From JBOCEF01 sp047610385 (GTDB taxonomy: Bacteria; Pseudomonadota; Alphaproteobacteria; Rhodobacterales; Rhodobacteraceae): 64,000 nucleotides of DNA. Of this stretch, positions 9,160-17,977 are shown piece after piece. Below the pieces are notes generated by a model. It was not told the DNA's origin, searched no databases, and worked only from the letters and a program-made list of their open reading frames with translations. Made by a program: the position numbers and the translations under genes. Every line of letters starts with the position of its first letter. Position 1 is the first letter of the stretch. The stretch spans positions 68,771 through 132,770 of the forward strand of contig JBLGAC010000005.1 of assembly GCA_047610385.1 (NCBI GenBank), given 5' to 3'.

Positions 9160-10044
9160 ATGGCCGTCCTCGTCGATGAAAACACCAAAGTGATCTGCCA
9201 GGGCCTCACCGGCTCTCAGGGCACGTTCCACACCGAGCAGGCGATCGCCTACGGCACCAAGATGGTCGGTGGCGTGACGCCGGGCAAAGGCGGGTCGACC
9301 CATATCGGCCTGCCGGTCTTCGACACCGTTGAACAGGCCGTGGGCATCACTGGCGCCAATGCGTCAGTGATCTATGTGCCGCCGCCCTTCGCCGCCGACG
9401 CGATTCTTGAGGCCATCGACGCGGAACTGCCGCTGATCGTGTGCATCACTGAGGGGATCCCGGTTCTCGACATGATGCGCGTGAAGCGTGCGCTGCAGAA
9501 CTCGGCCTCGATCCTGATCGGCCCGAACTGCCCCGGCGTCATCACGCCCGACGCGTGCAAGATCGGCATCATGCCCGGTCATATTCACAAGCGCGGCTCG
9601 GTTGGCGTCATCTCACGCTCCGGCACGCTGACCTATGAGGCGGTGCTGCAGACCACCAATGCCGGTCTGGGCCAGTCCACCTGCATCGGCATCGGCGGCG
9701 ACCCGATCAAGGGCACTGAACATATCGACGCCCTCGAATGGCTGCTGGCCGATGATGAGACCGAGTCCATCATCATGATCGGCGAAATCGGCGGCGCGGC
9801 CGAAGAAGAAGCCGCGCAGTTCATCGCGGATGAGCGCAGGAAGGGCCGCGCCAAGCCCATCGCTGGCTTCATTGCCGGGCGCACTGCCCCTCCGGGCCGC
9901 CGTATGGGCCACGCTGGCGCGATCATCGCCGGCGGCAAAGGCGGCGCTGAGGACAAGATCGAAGCGATGAAGTCCGCGGGCTTCATCGTCGCCGACAGCC
10001 CCGCCGGGCTGGGCGAGGCCGTGCTGAAAGCCATCGGCCGCTGA
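9160..10044 (+). CDS. sucD: succinyl-CoA synthetase subunit alpha
   Basis: CoA-binding, phosphohistidine-carrying alpha subunit of succinyl-CoA synthetase, 294 aa. Visible family elements are VICQGLTGSQGTFHTEQAI for CoA binding, GPNCPGVITPDACKIGIMPG, and the phosphohistidine loop RMGHAGAIIAGG near residue 250. It completes the enzyme with SucC although two other genes separate them. A stable hairpin follows its stop. Confidence 0.97.
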   Translation: MAVLVDENTKVICQGLTGSQGTFHTEQAIAYGTKMVGGVTPGKGGSTHIGLPVFDTVEQAVGITGANASVIYVPPPFAADAILEAIDAELPLIVCITEGIPVLDMMRVKRALQNSASILIGPNCPGVITPDACKIGIMPGHIHKRGSVGVISRSGTLTYEAVLQTTNAGLGQSTCIGIGGDPIKGTEHIDALEWLLADDETESIIMIGEIGGAAEEEAAQFIADERRKGRAKPIAGFIAGRTAPPGRRMGHAGAIIAGGKGGAEDKIEAMKSAGFIVADSPAGLGEAVLKAIGR

Positions 10045-10530
10045 TGCGAGACCCAGGGGCGGCGTTCGCGCCGCCCCCATGCCGCCGATGACGCGATCGG
10101 CCCCGTGCGGGCCGCTGGCGTGATCGGCCGCCCACGCCCCCAAATCGGGGCGCGGCGACGCCGATCTGACGCAGATGTTTTGCATTCTTCGCATAAGGCA
10201 CGGGAAAACCGGATTTGTCTTGCACGCGGCGCAAGGTCGGTCAGGGTTTGATAACCTTGCTGAGACGAGCATGTGACGCGCCCGCCTGTGCGGATCGACC
10301 ACGGTGCCCTTCCCCTGGCAAGGGGGCGGGCCCATGCCCCAGCCGACGCGGCACGGGATGTTTCCCAACCCGCGGCGACGCCGAACATCGACGCGCGGCC
10401 CGCTGGCCGCATGTCAGCAACGCCCCCGTCGCGCCGCCCGCGCGCCGGTCAGCCAGGGCCCACCCGCACCGGCGCGGGTCGCCCGCCAGAAGGGAGCCGG
10501 CGCCGCAAACGGCGTCGCGCATAGCGGACC
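10045..10530 (+). other. sucD-sucA intergenic spacer
   Basis: About 486 bases with no supportable gene; the short frames here have low-complexity Arg/Ala/Pro translations. It starts with a strong hairpin after sucD (10056-10077) and has several GC-rich small stem-loops (for instance CCCCT/AGGGG near 10314-10327). A separate sucA promoter or transcript processing in this spacer is plausible, but no clear -35/-10 pair was seen. Confidence 0.5.
10056..10077 (+). terminator. UUCG-loop hairpin after sucD
   Basis: Perfect 9-bp stem GGGGCGGCG / CGCCGCCCC closed by a TTCG tetraloop, starting 12 bases after the sucD stop. No T-run follows, so it may be an attenuator or an RNA-stability element between sucD and sucA rather than a full terminator. 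Confidence 0.5.
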
Positions 10531-13476
10531 ATGACGGATCAAAGCTCCAACGACGCTTTCCACTCCTCCTCGTTCCTGCAGGGCATCAATGCTGAGTATG
10601 TCGAGCAGCTTTATGCCCGCTACGCAGAGAACCCGGCGTCGGTGGACGAAAGCTGGCGGCGCTATTTCGCCCAGCTGAACGAGGATGTCGCCGACGCCCG
10701 CCGCGCCGCGCAAGGCGCAAGCTGGGAACGTGCAGACTGGCCCCCCCAGCAAGGCGGCGACCGGGTCGCCGCGCTGACCGGGGAATGGGACGAACCGATC
10801 CCCGCCAAGCTTGAAAGCAAAATCGCCCAGAAGGCTGCCGATGCAGGTGCCGCGCTGACCGCTGATGAGGTCCGCAGCGCGGTGCTCGATTCCGTGCGCG
10901 CCATCATGCTGATCCGCGCGTTCCGCATCCGCGGGCATCTGGCCGCCGATCTTGACCCGCTAAGGCTGACCCCCCCGGCCCCACATCCCGAACTGGACCC
11001 CAAGACCTACGGCTTCACTGAGGCCGATATGGACCGGCCGATCTTCATCGACTATGTGCTGGGCCTTGAAACAGCGTCGCTGCGCGAAATCGTGGCCCTG
11101 CTGAAGCGCACCTATTGCGGCACCTTCGCGCTGCAATACATGCACATTTCAAACCCTGAGGAAGCTGGCTGGCTGAAGGAACGGATCGAAGGCTACGGCA
11201 AGGAGATCAAGTTCACGCAGGAAGGCCGCCGCGCCATCCTGAACAAGCTGGTTGAGGCTGAGGGCTTTGAGAAATTCCTGCACGTCAAATACACCGGCAC
11301 CAAACGCTTCGGCCTTGATGGCGCGGAATCGCTGATCCCGGCGATGGAGCAGATGATCAAGCGCGGCGGCGCCCTTGGGGTTCGGGACATCGTGTTCGGC
11401 ATGCCCCATCGCGGGCGTCTGAATGTGCTGACCTCAGTGCTGGCCAAACCGTTCCGCGCGATTTTCCACGAATTCCGCGGTGGGTCCTACAAACCTGATG
11501 AGGTGGAGGGCTCCGGCGATGTGAAATACCATCTTGGCGCGTCCTCGGACCGCGAATTTGACGGCAACAAGGTGCATCTGTCGCTGACCGCCAACCCCAG
11601 CCACCTTGAGGCAGTGAACCCCGTCGTGCTGGGCAAGGTGCGCGCCAAGCAGGCGCAGCTGAACGATCCTGAACGCAAGACCGTGCTGCCGATCCTGCTG
11701 CATGGCGATGCGGCCTTTGCCGGCCAAGGCGTGATCGCGGAATGCTTTGGTCTGTCGGGGCTGAAGGGTCACCGCACTGGCGGCACCATCCACATCGTGG
11801 TCAACAACCAGATCGGGTTTACCACGTCGCCGCACAACTCACGCTCCAGCCCCTATCCCACTGACATCGCGCTGATGGTTGAAGCGCCGATTTTCCACGT
11901 CAACGGCGACGATCCCGAAGCGGTGGTGCATGCCGCGCGCGTGGCCACGGAATATCGCCAGAAATTCGGCAAGGACGTCGTGCTCGACATCTTCTGCTAC
12001 CGGCGCTTCGGGCATAATGAGGGCGATGAGCCTATGTTCACCCAGCCCGGCATGTACAAGGAAATCAAGACCCACAAGACCACGCTGCAGCTTTACACTG
12101 AGCGGTTGGTCAAGGACGGCCTGATCCCTGAGGGCGAGATTGAGGACATGAAGGCGCGCTTTCAGTCCTATCTGAACGAAGAATTTGAGACCGCGAAAGA
12201 TTACCGCCCGAACAAGGCCGATTGGCTGGACGGGCGCTGGTCGGGCATGGGTCCGGGCGCCGCAGAATATCAGCGCGGCGGCACCGCCGTGTCGATGGAG
12301 AACCTGAAAGAAGTCGGCATGGCAATCACCGCCATGCCCGCCGATTTCAAGGCCCACCGCACCATTGAACGCCTGATGGAAACCAAGCGGGAGATGATCG
12401 AGACCGGCGAAGGCATCGATTGGGCAACCGCTGAGGCGCTGGCCTTCGGCACCTTGCAGATCGAAGGCTATCCGGTGCGCCTGTCGGGACAGGACTGCAC
12501 GCGCGGCACGTTCAGCCAGCGCCATTCAGGCCTGACCGATCAGGAAACTGAGGAACGGTATTACCCGCTCAACCACATCAAACCGGGTCAGGCCCAGTAT
12601 GAAGTGGTGGACAGCATGCTGTCAGAATATGCGGTACTTGGGTATGAGTACGGCTATTCGCTGGCGGAACCGAACGCGTTGACGTTGTGGGAGGCGCAGT
12701 TCGGCGACTTTGCCAACGGCGCGCAGATCATGATCGATCAGTTCATCAGTTCGGGTGAGCGCAAGTGGCTGCGCATGTCAGGCCTCGTGATGCTGCTGCC
12801 CCATGGCTATGAGGGCCAAGGGCCGGAGCATTCATCCGCCCGCCTTGAGCGGTTCCTGCAGATGTCGGCAGAAGACAACTGGATCGTCGCCAACTGTTCA
12901 ACCCCTGCGAACTATTTCCACATCCTGCGCCGCCAAATTCACCGCACCTTCCGCAAGCCGCTGATCATGGTGACGCCCAAATCCCTGCTGCGGCACAAAA
13001 AGGCCGTGTCAAAGCTGGATGAACTCGCCACCGGATCTTCGTTCCACCGCGTGCTGTGGGACGATGCGCAACTGGGTCTGTCAGACACAAATCTGGTGGC
13101 AGACGACAAGATCCGCCGCGTGGTGATCTGCTCTGGCAAGGTCTATTATGACTTGCTGGACCAGCGCGACGCGCGCGGCATCGATGATGTCTACCTCCTG
13201 CGTTTGGAACAGTTCTACCCGTTCCCTGCAACCTCATTGGTCAAGGAGCTTGGGCGCTTCACGAACGCCGAAGTCGTCTGGACCCAGGAAGAGCCCAAAA
13301 ATCAGGGTGCCTGGACCTTTGTGGAACCGAACATCGAATGGGTGCTCGGCCGCGTCGACGCCAAATCGACCCGCCCCCGCTACATCGGCCGCCCGGCCTC
13401 GGCATCGCCGGCCACGGGTCTCGCCACCAAGCACAAGCAGGAGCAGGACGCGCTCGTGACCGAGTCGCTGGCCTGA
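10531..13476 (+). CDS. sucA: 2-oxoglutarate dehydrogenase E1 component
   Basis: Thiamin-diphosphate-dependent E1 of the 2-oxoglutarate dehydrogenase complex, 981 aa, the usual length. The N-terminal FLQGINAEYVEQLYARY segment docks onto E2 in this family. The ThDP site is visible as LLHGDAAFAGQG followed by VVNNQIGFTT (about 390-430), and the C-terminal transketolase-like half contains EHSSARLERFLQ. Only 13 bases separate it from sucB, so E1 and E2 are co-transcribed. The ribosome site is poor; the start is set by the conserved N-terminus. Confidence 0.97.
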   Translation: MTDQSSNDAFHSSSFLQGINAEYVEQLYARYAENPASVDESWRRYFAQLNEDVADARRAAQGASWERADWPPQQGGDRVAALTGEWDEPIPAKLESKIAQKAADAGAALTADEVRSAVLDSVRAIMLIRAFRIRGHLAADLDPLRLTPPAPHPELDPKTYGFTEADMDRPIFIDYVLGLETASLREIVALLKRTYCGTFALQYMHISNPEEAGWLKERIEGYGKEIKFTQEGRRAILNKLVEAEGFEKFLHVKYTGTKRFGLDGAESLIPAMEQMIKRGGALGVRDIVFGMPHRGRLNVLTSVLAKPFRAIFHEFRGGSYKPDEVEGSGDVKYHLGASSDREFDGNKVHLSLTANPSHLEAVNPVVLGKVRAKQAQLNDPERKTVLPILLHGDAAFAGQGVIAECFGLSGLKGHRTGGTIHIVVNNQIGFTTSPHNSRSSPYPTDIALMVEAPIFHVNGDDPEAVVHAARVATEYRQKFGKDVVLDIFCYRRFGHNEGDEPMFTQPGMYKEIKTHKTTLQLYTERLVKDGLIPEGEIEDMKARFQSYLNEEFETAKDYRPNKADWLDGRWSGMGPGAAEYQRGGTAVSMENLKEVGMAITAMPADFKAHRTIERLMETKREMIETGEGIDWATAEALAFGTLQIEGYPVRLSGQDCTRGTFSQRHSGLTDQETEERYYPLNHIKPGQAQYEVVDSMLSEYAVLGYEYGYSLAEPNALTLWEAQFGDFANGAQIMIDQFISSGERKWLRMSGLVMLLPHGYEGQGPEHSSARLERFLQMSAEDNWIVANCSTPANYFHILRRQIHRTFRKPLIMVTPKSLLRHKKAVSKLDELATGSSFHRVLWDDAQLGLSDTNLVADDKIRRVVICSGKVYYDLLDQRDARGIDDVYLLRLEQFYPFPATSLVKELGRFTNAEVVWTQEEPKNQGAWTFVEPNIEWVLGRVDAKSTRPRYIGRPASASPATGLATKHKQEQDALVTESLA

Positions 13477-13489
13477 GGAGACGACAGAC

Positions 13490-14992
13490 ATGACCATTGA
13501 AGTTCGGGTTCCGACCCTGGGTGAAAGCGTCACCGAAGCCACCGTGGCGACCTGGTTCAAACAGCCGGGCGAAGCGGTCGCGCAGGATGAAATGCTGTGC
13601 GAGCTTGAAACCGACAAAGTGACCGTAGAGGTCCCCGCCCCCGTGGCGGGCACCTTGGCGGAACATGTGGCGGCCGAAGGCGAAACAGTGGGCGTGGACG
13701 CGCTGCTTGCCACCATCACCGAAGGCGTGGGGGCCGCGCCCGCGCCCGCCCCTGCGGCCGCCACGCCTGCTGCGCCTGCTGCGCCTGCCGCAACCGGCGG
13801 CGGCGCGTCAGTGTTCGTGATGGTCCCTGCGCTTGGCGAATCCGTCACTGAAGCGACGGTGTCCACCTGGTTCAAAAAGGTTGGCGATCAGGTCGCCGCC
13901 GATGAAATGCTGTGTGAGCTTGAGACCGACAAAGTGTCGGTTGAGGTGCCCGCCCCCGCCGCGGGTGTGATCACTGAAATCATTGCCGGTGACGGCATGA
14001 CCGTGCCTGCGGGCGCAAAGCTGGCCGTGATCGCTGCGGGCGCAAGCGGGGCGGTCGCCGCCCCTGCGCCAGCCGCCCCTGCAGCCACCCCATCAACCGG
14101 TGGCCGGGATGTCGAAGACGCGCCCTCGGCGAAAAAGCTGATGGCTGAGAAAGGCTTGACCCGCGATGACGTGCAGGGTTCGGGCCGCGACGGCCGCATC
14201 ATGAAGGAAGACGTGGCCAAGGCCTCAGCCCCCCGCCCCGCCGCCGCGCCTGCCCCCTCAGCCCCGCGCGCGCCGCTCGCCGTCAATGATGCCGGGCGTG
14301 AGGAGCGGGTGAAGATGACCCGCCTGCGCCAGACCATCGCACGGCGCCTAAAAGAAGCGCAGAACAGCGCCGCGATGCTGACCACCTACAACGAGGTGGA
14401 CATGAGCGCGGTGATGGAAATCCGCAACCAATACAAAGACGTGTTCGAAAAAAAGCACGGCACGCGCCTTGGCTTCATGTCGTTCTTCGTCAAGGCCTGC
14501 GTGCATGCCCTGAAAGAAGTTCCCGAGGTCAATGCTGAGATCGACGGCACCGATGTTGTTTACAAGAACTACTACCATGTTGGCGTCGCTGCGGGCACGC
14601 CGCAGGGCCTTGTGGTTCCGGTGGTGCGCGATTGCGACCAGCTCAGCTTCTCAGGCATTGAGAAGAAGATCGGCGAACTGGGCAAACGCGCCCGCGACGG
14701 CAAGCTGAGCATGGCTGAGATGCAGGGCGGCACGTTCACCATCTCAAACGGTGGCGTCTACGGGTCCTTGATGTCCTCGCCGATCCTGAACCCGCCGCAG
14801 TCGGGCATTCTGGGGATGCACAAGATCCAGGACCGCCCGGTCGCGATCAACGGCAAGATTGAAATCCGGCCAATGATGTATCTGGCCCTGTCTTATGACC
14901 ACCGGATCGTGGACGGCAAAGGCGCGGTGACCTTCCTTGTGCGCGTGAAAGAAGCGCTTGAGGATCCGCGCCGCCTGCTGATGGATCTGTGA
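13490..14992 (+). CDS. sucB: 2-oxoglutarate dehydrogenase E2 (two lipoyl domains)
   Basis: Dihydrolipoyl succinyltransferase, 500 aa. Two lipoyl domains lie in tandem (about 1-77 and 108-183), each with a lipoyl-lysine motif (ETDKVTVEVPAP and ETDKVSVEVPAP) and joined by Ala/Pro-rich linkers. A peripheral-subunit-binding domain follows (about 205-242), then the CAT-like catalytic domain with YDHRIVDG near residue 469 supplying the catalytic His and Asp. The E. coli enzyme has one lipoyl domain; from memory, longer two-lipoyl forms occur in this bacterial group. Directly downstream of sucA. Confidence 0.96.
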   Translation: MTIEVRVPTLGESVTEATVATWFKQPGEAVAQDEMLCELETDKVTVEVPAPVAGTLAEHVAAEGETVGVDALLATITEGVGAAPAPAPAAATPAAPAAPAATGGGASVFVMVPALGESVTEATVSTWFKKVGDQVAADEMLCELETDKVSVEVPAPAAGVITEIIAGDGMTVPAGAKLAVIAAGASGAVAAPAPAAPAATPSTGGRDVEDAPSAKKLMAEKGLTRDDVQGSGRDGRIMKEDVAKASAPRPAAAPAPSAPRAPLAVNDAGREERVKMTRLRQTIARRLKEAQNSAAMLTTYNEVDMSAVMEIRNQYKDVFEKKHGTRLGFMSFFVKACVHALKEVPEVNAEIDGTDVVYKNYYHVGVAAGTPQGLVVPVVRDCDQLSFSGIEKKIGELGKRARDGKLSMAEMQGGTFTISNGGVYGSLMSSPILNPPQSGILGMHKIQDRPVAINGKIEIRPMMYLALSYDHRIVDGKGAVTFLVRVKEALEDPRRLLMDL

Positions 14993-15174
14993 TCCGTCAT
15001 GACCGGTCTGGCGCGGCCAAGGATCATGCTGGCTTGCAGGCGCGGGGCACCAATATGCCCCGGGCTTATGGGCCTGCGTGGTGACTTGGTCGCGCCGGGG
15101 TTGGTGCGGTTCGCCATTATGGACAAATTTCGCAGCATGTCGCACGGCGGCGCATGATAACCACCGGGGACGCC

Positions 15175-15561
15175 ATGAGTGAAATCCACATCCTCGCCCT
15201 TTCGGGTCTGCTGACTTGCGTGCAATTCGCGCTGATGGCGATTCCGGCGAACCAGCAACTTGGCCCGGAATGGACCATGGGTGCGCGCGACGTGCCGCGC
15301 GAAATGACTGGCGTCGCCGGGCGCCTGCACCGCGCGTTCAACAACCAGCTCGAAGGCTTGCTTCTGTTTGCCGTCGCCGCTGTGTGCGTGACGCTGCTGG
15401 ACGCGTCCACCCCCTTCACCCGCGGCGCGGCTGTGGTCTACATCGTCGCGCGCGTGGTCTATATTCCCCTCTACGCCCTTGGCGTGCCTCTGTGGCGCTC
15501 ATTGATCTGGGCGGCTGGCTTTGTCGCCACCGCTGCCATGCTGATCGCCGCACTGCTTTGA
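15175..15561 (+). CDS. MAPEG-family membrane protein
   Basis: Small integral membrane protein, 128 aa, with four hydrophobic helices and the MAPEG-type segment GRLHRAFNNQLEGLLLFA. The family contains membrane glutathione transferases and eicosanoid enzymes; bacterial members mostly lack assigned substrates. Start chosen at 15175 because GGGGA lies just before it; an in-frame ATG at 15154 would add seven residues. It sits between sucB and lpd on the same strand with 21 bases to lpd, a placement I recall from other Rhodobacterales, so it is likely part of the operon. Confidence 0.82.
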   Translation: MSEIHILALSGLLTCVQFALMAIPANQQLGPEWTMGARDVPREMTGVAGRLHRAFNNQLEGLLLFAVAAVCVTLLDASTPFTRGAAVVYIVARVVYIPLYALGVPLWRSLIWAAGFVATAAMLIAALL

Positions 15562-15582
15562 AGAAACCGAAAGGCAATCTCC

Positions 15583-16977
15583 ATGTCCGACTATGATGTG
15601 ATCGTGATCGGCGGCGGCCCCGGCGGCTATGTGTGCGCGATCCGCGCGGCGCAGCTTGGCCTGAAAGCCGCGTGTATTGAAGGGCGCGGCGCCCTTGGCG
15701 GCACCTGCCTGAACGTTGGCTGCATCCCGTCCAAGGCGCTGCTGCATGCGTCCGAGCTGGTGCATGAAGCGCATGAGAATTTCGGCAAAATGGGCATTTC
15801 GGTTGGTGAAGTGTCGGTCGACATCCCCAAAATGCTCGCCTACAAAGACGACGTCATCAAGCAGAACACCAGCGGGATTGAATTTCTGCTGAAGAAAAAC
15901 AAAGTCGATTACATTCGCGGCTGGGCCAAAATCACCGCCAAGGGCGAAGTGACTGTGACCGGCGACGCAGCGGGCGTATACAAGGCCAAAAACATCGTCA
16001 TCGCCACCGGATCGTCAGTCGCCGTGCCGCCGTTTGTTGAACTGGACGAAGACCGCATCGTGTCCTCCACCGGCGCGTTGGAACTTAAGGAGGTTCCCGC
16101 CAGGATGGTCATCATCGGTGCTGGCGTGATCGGTCTTGAACTGGGATCCGTCTGGAAACGCCTTGGCGCAGATGTGCATGTGATCGAATATCTTGACCAA
16201 ATCACCCCCGGCCTGGACCTTGAGGTCTGCAAAGCCTTCCAGAAGCTGCTGAAAAAGCAGGGCATCAAATTCACCCTCGGTGCCGCGGTGCAGTCGGTGG
16301 AAAAGGGCGACACCCTGAAAGTCACCTACAAGCTGCGCAAGACCGACAAAGAGGCTGTCGTTGAGGCCGATGTCGTGCTCGTCGCCACTGGCCGCAAGCC
16401 GAACACCGAAGGTCTGGGCGCGCAGGATATGGGCATTGAACTGGACCCCCGCGGCCGCATCGTCACCGACGGGCACTTCAAGACCAAGCTGGACGGCTGC
16501 TATGCCATCGGCGACGTGATCGCGGGCCCGATGCTGGCCCACAAGGCCGAAGACGAAGGCTATGCGGTCGCTGAAATCATCGCTGGCAAGGCGGGCCATG
16601 TGAATTACGACGTGATCCCCGGCGTGATCTACACCGCGCCCGAAGTGGCATCCGTCGGCAAAACCGAAGAACAGCTGAAGGAGGAAGGCCGCGCCTACAA
16701 GGTTGGCAAGTTCCCCTTCATGGGCAATGGCCGCGCCAAGGCTTACTTCATGGGCGATGGGTTCGTCAAAATCCTCGCCGATAAGGACACTGACCGCATC
16801 TTGGGCTGCCACATCATCGGCCCGGCGGCTGGCGATCTGATCCATGAGGTCTGCGTTGCCATGGAATTTGGCGCCTCGGCCGAAGATCTGGCCCGCACCT
16901 GCCACGCGCATCCGACATTTTCCGAGGCGGTGCGCGAAGCAGCTCTGGCCTGCGGAGGCGGTGCCATCCACGCCTGA
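15583..16977 (+). CDS. lpdA: dihydrolipoyl dehydrogenase (E3)
   Basis: FAD flavoprotein that reoxidises the lipoyl groups of SucB, 464 aa. The N-terminal FAD-binding motif (VIGGGPGGYVCAIRAAQLG), the redox disulfide GGTCLNVGCIPSKALL, a central NAD-binding glycine motif (IIGAGVIGLELGSVW) and the C-terminal active-site CHAHPTFSEA are all intact. It is the last gene of the operon: a strong intrinsic terminator follows 22 bases after the stop. It may also serve other 2-oxoacid dehydrogenases. Confidence 0.97.
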   Translation: MSDYDVIVIGGGPGGYVCAIRAAQLGLKAACIEGRGALGGTCLNVGCIPSKALLHASELVHEAHENFGKMGISVGEVSVDIPKMLAYKDDVIKQNTSGIEFLLKKNKVDYIRGWAKITAKGEVTVTGDAAGVYKAKNIVIATGSSVAVPPFVELDEDRIVSSTGALELKEVPARMVIIGAGVIGLELGSVWKRLGADVHVIEYLDQITPGLDLEVCKAFQKLLKKQGIKFTLGAAVQSVEKGDTLKVTYKLRKTDKEAVVEADVVLVATGRKPNTEGLGAQDMGIELDPRGRIVTDGHFKTKLDGCYAIGDVIAGPMLAHKAEDEGYAVAEIIAGKAGHVNYDVIPGVIYTAPEVASVGKTEEQLKEEGRAYKVGKFPFMGNGRAKAYFMGDGFVKILADKDTDRILGCHIIGPAAGDLIHEVCVAMEFGASAEDLARTCHAHPTFSEAVREAALACGGGAIHA

Positions 16978-16999
16978 CCCCTACCGGGGCGGCGATGCG

Positions 17000-17031
17000 G
17001 GCGCGGCTCCAACCGGGGGCCGCGCCTTTTT
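17000..17031 (+). terminator. intrinsic terminator of the suc-lpd operon
   Basis: 11-bp GC-rich stem (GGCGCGGCTCC at 17000-17010 with GGGGCCGCGCC at 17016-17026, one G-U pair) and a 5-base loop, directly followed by TTTTT. Classic rho-independent form, placed just after lpd. Confidence 0.88.
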
Positions 17032-17131
17032 CATGCGCGTCAGGCGCCCGTCCCGCAGACCAACCAGATTGCGCAGGACGGGGGAGTGCGCGCATGCTGA
17101 GGCGGGCATGCCGCCTGAAAGGATCGCTCAG

Positions 17132-17539
17132 ATGTCCAAATTTGACCGCCAACTCATCTCAAACGGCAATCCGATGGAGAAGATAGTTGGCTTCAGCCGC
17201 GCGGTGCGCGTCGGTCCCTTCATCAGCGTCGGCGGCACGGCGCCCGTCGGCGCGGATGGCAAGACCGTCGGCATCGGCGACGTCGCCGCCCAGACCCGCC
17301 AGTGCATCGAGATCATCAAAGCCGCGCTCGAAGCCGCCGGATCGGGGCTCCATGACGTGGTTCGCACGCGCGTCATCCTGACCGACATCGACAACTGGAA
17401 GGCCGCCATCGACGCGCGCAAGGCGTATTTCCAGGACAGCCGCCCGGTGGACACGATCATGGCCGTCACAGCATTCGTGAACCCCGAATGGTTAGTGGAG
17501 CTTGAGGCCGACGCAGTGATCGCCAATTGGCAGGGCTGA
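17132..17539 (+). CDS. RidA-family enamine/imine deaminase
   Basis: 135 aa, RidA/YjgF/Rid superfamily. The family hydrolyses reactive enamine/imine intermediates, such as 2-aminoacrylate from PLP enzymes. Family features include FISVGGTAPVG, the segment VVRTRVILTDIDNWKA, and the conserved C-terminal end with VELEADAVI. Start at 17132 is preceded by AAAGGA at 17118-17123; a longer open frame upstream runs back into lpd and is not coding. A terminator separates it from the suc operon, so it is probably its own unit. Confidence 0.85.
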   Translation: MSKFDRQLISNGNPMEKIVGFSRAVRVGPFISVGGTAPVGADGKTVGIGDVAAQTRQCIEIIKAALEAAGSGLHDVVRTRVILTDIDNWKAAIDARKAYFQDSRPVDTIMAVTAFVNPEWLVELEADAVIANWQG

Positions 17540-17554
17540 CAGGATCCGCTCTTG

Positions 17555-17587
17555 CGCGCTTGGGTTCCTTTATAGAACCTAAGCGCG
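17555..17587 (+). promoter_or_regulatory. long hairpin in the leader of the thioesterase gene
   Basis: A 13-bp stem (CGCGCTTGGGTTC at 17555-17567 with GAACCTAAGCGCG at 17575-17587, one G-U pair) with a 7-base loop, between RidA and the next gene and only 8 bases before its AGGAG ribosome site. No T-run follows. It could end the RidA transcript or act as an operator or RNA switch on the downstream gene. Confidence 0.5.
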
Positions 17588-17605
17588 TAATCAGCAGGAG
17601 AGCCC

Positions 17606-17977
17606 ATGCCCAGATCCTATGAAGGGTCCATCGCCTTCACCATTGACGACACCCGCGCGACCGGCACCATGCCCATCGGCCCCGGCTTTCTGAACCCGTT
17701 CGGCACGGTCCATGCAGGCGCGCTGACTTGGTTTGCGGACGTTGTGGCGACCTCGCTGGCGCTGAACGGCGTCGATCCGACCAAGGGGATGGAGAGTTTT
17801 CCCGTTGCTGTCACCCTCAACGCCCAGCTTCTGGCCAACCGGACCGAGGGCGTGCTGACCGCGACGTCGATCTGGGTGAAAAAGGGCCGCCGGATCTCAA
17901 CGGTGCGGACCGAGGTGGCCGATGCGGGCGGCAAAGTGTTGATGGAGCTGACCTCGACCCATGTTTCAGCGCGCTGA
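17606..17977 (+). CDS. PaaI-type hotdog thioesterase
   Basis: 123 aa single hotdog-fold domain, acyl-CoA thioesterase of the PaaI/YbgC-like superfamily. Visible: NPFGTVHAGALTWFADVVATSLAL, corresponding to the HGG/HAG active-site helix, and a C-terminal strand with VRTEVADAGGKVLMELTSTHV. AGGAG at 17596-17600 supports the start. The last 12 bases overlap the end of xerC on the opposite strand. The natural acyl-CoA is not known. Confidence 0.8.
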   Translation: MPRSYEGSIAFTIDDTRATGTMPIGPGFLNPFGTVHAGALTWFADVVATSLALNGVDPTKGMESFPVAVTLNAQLLANRTEGVLTATSIWVKKGRRISTVRTEVADAGGKVLMELTSTHVSAR

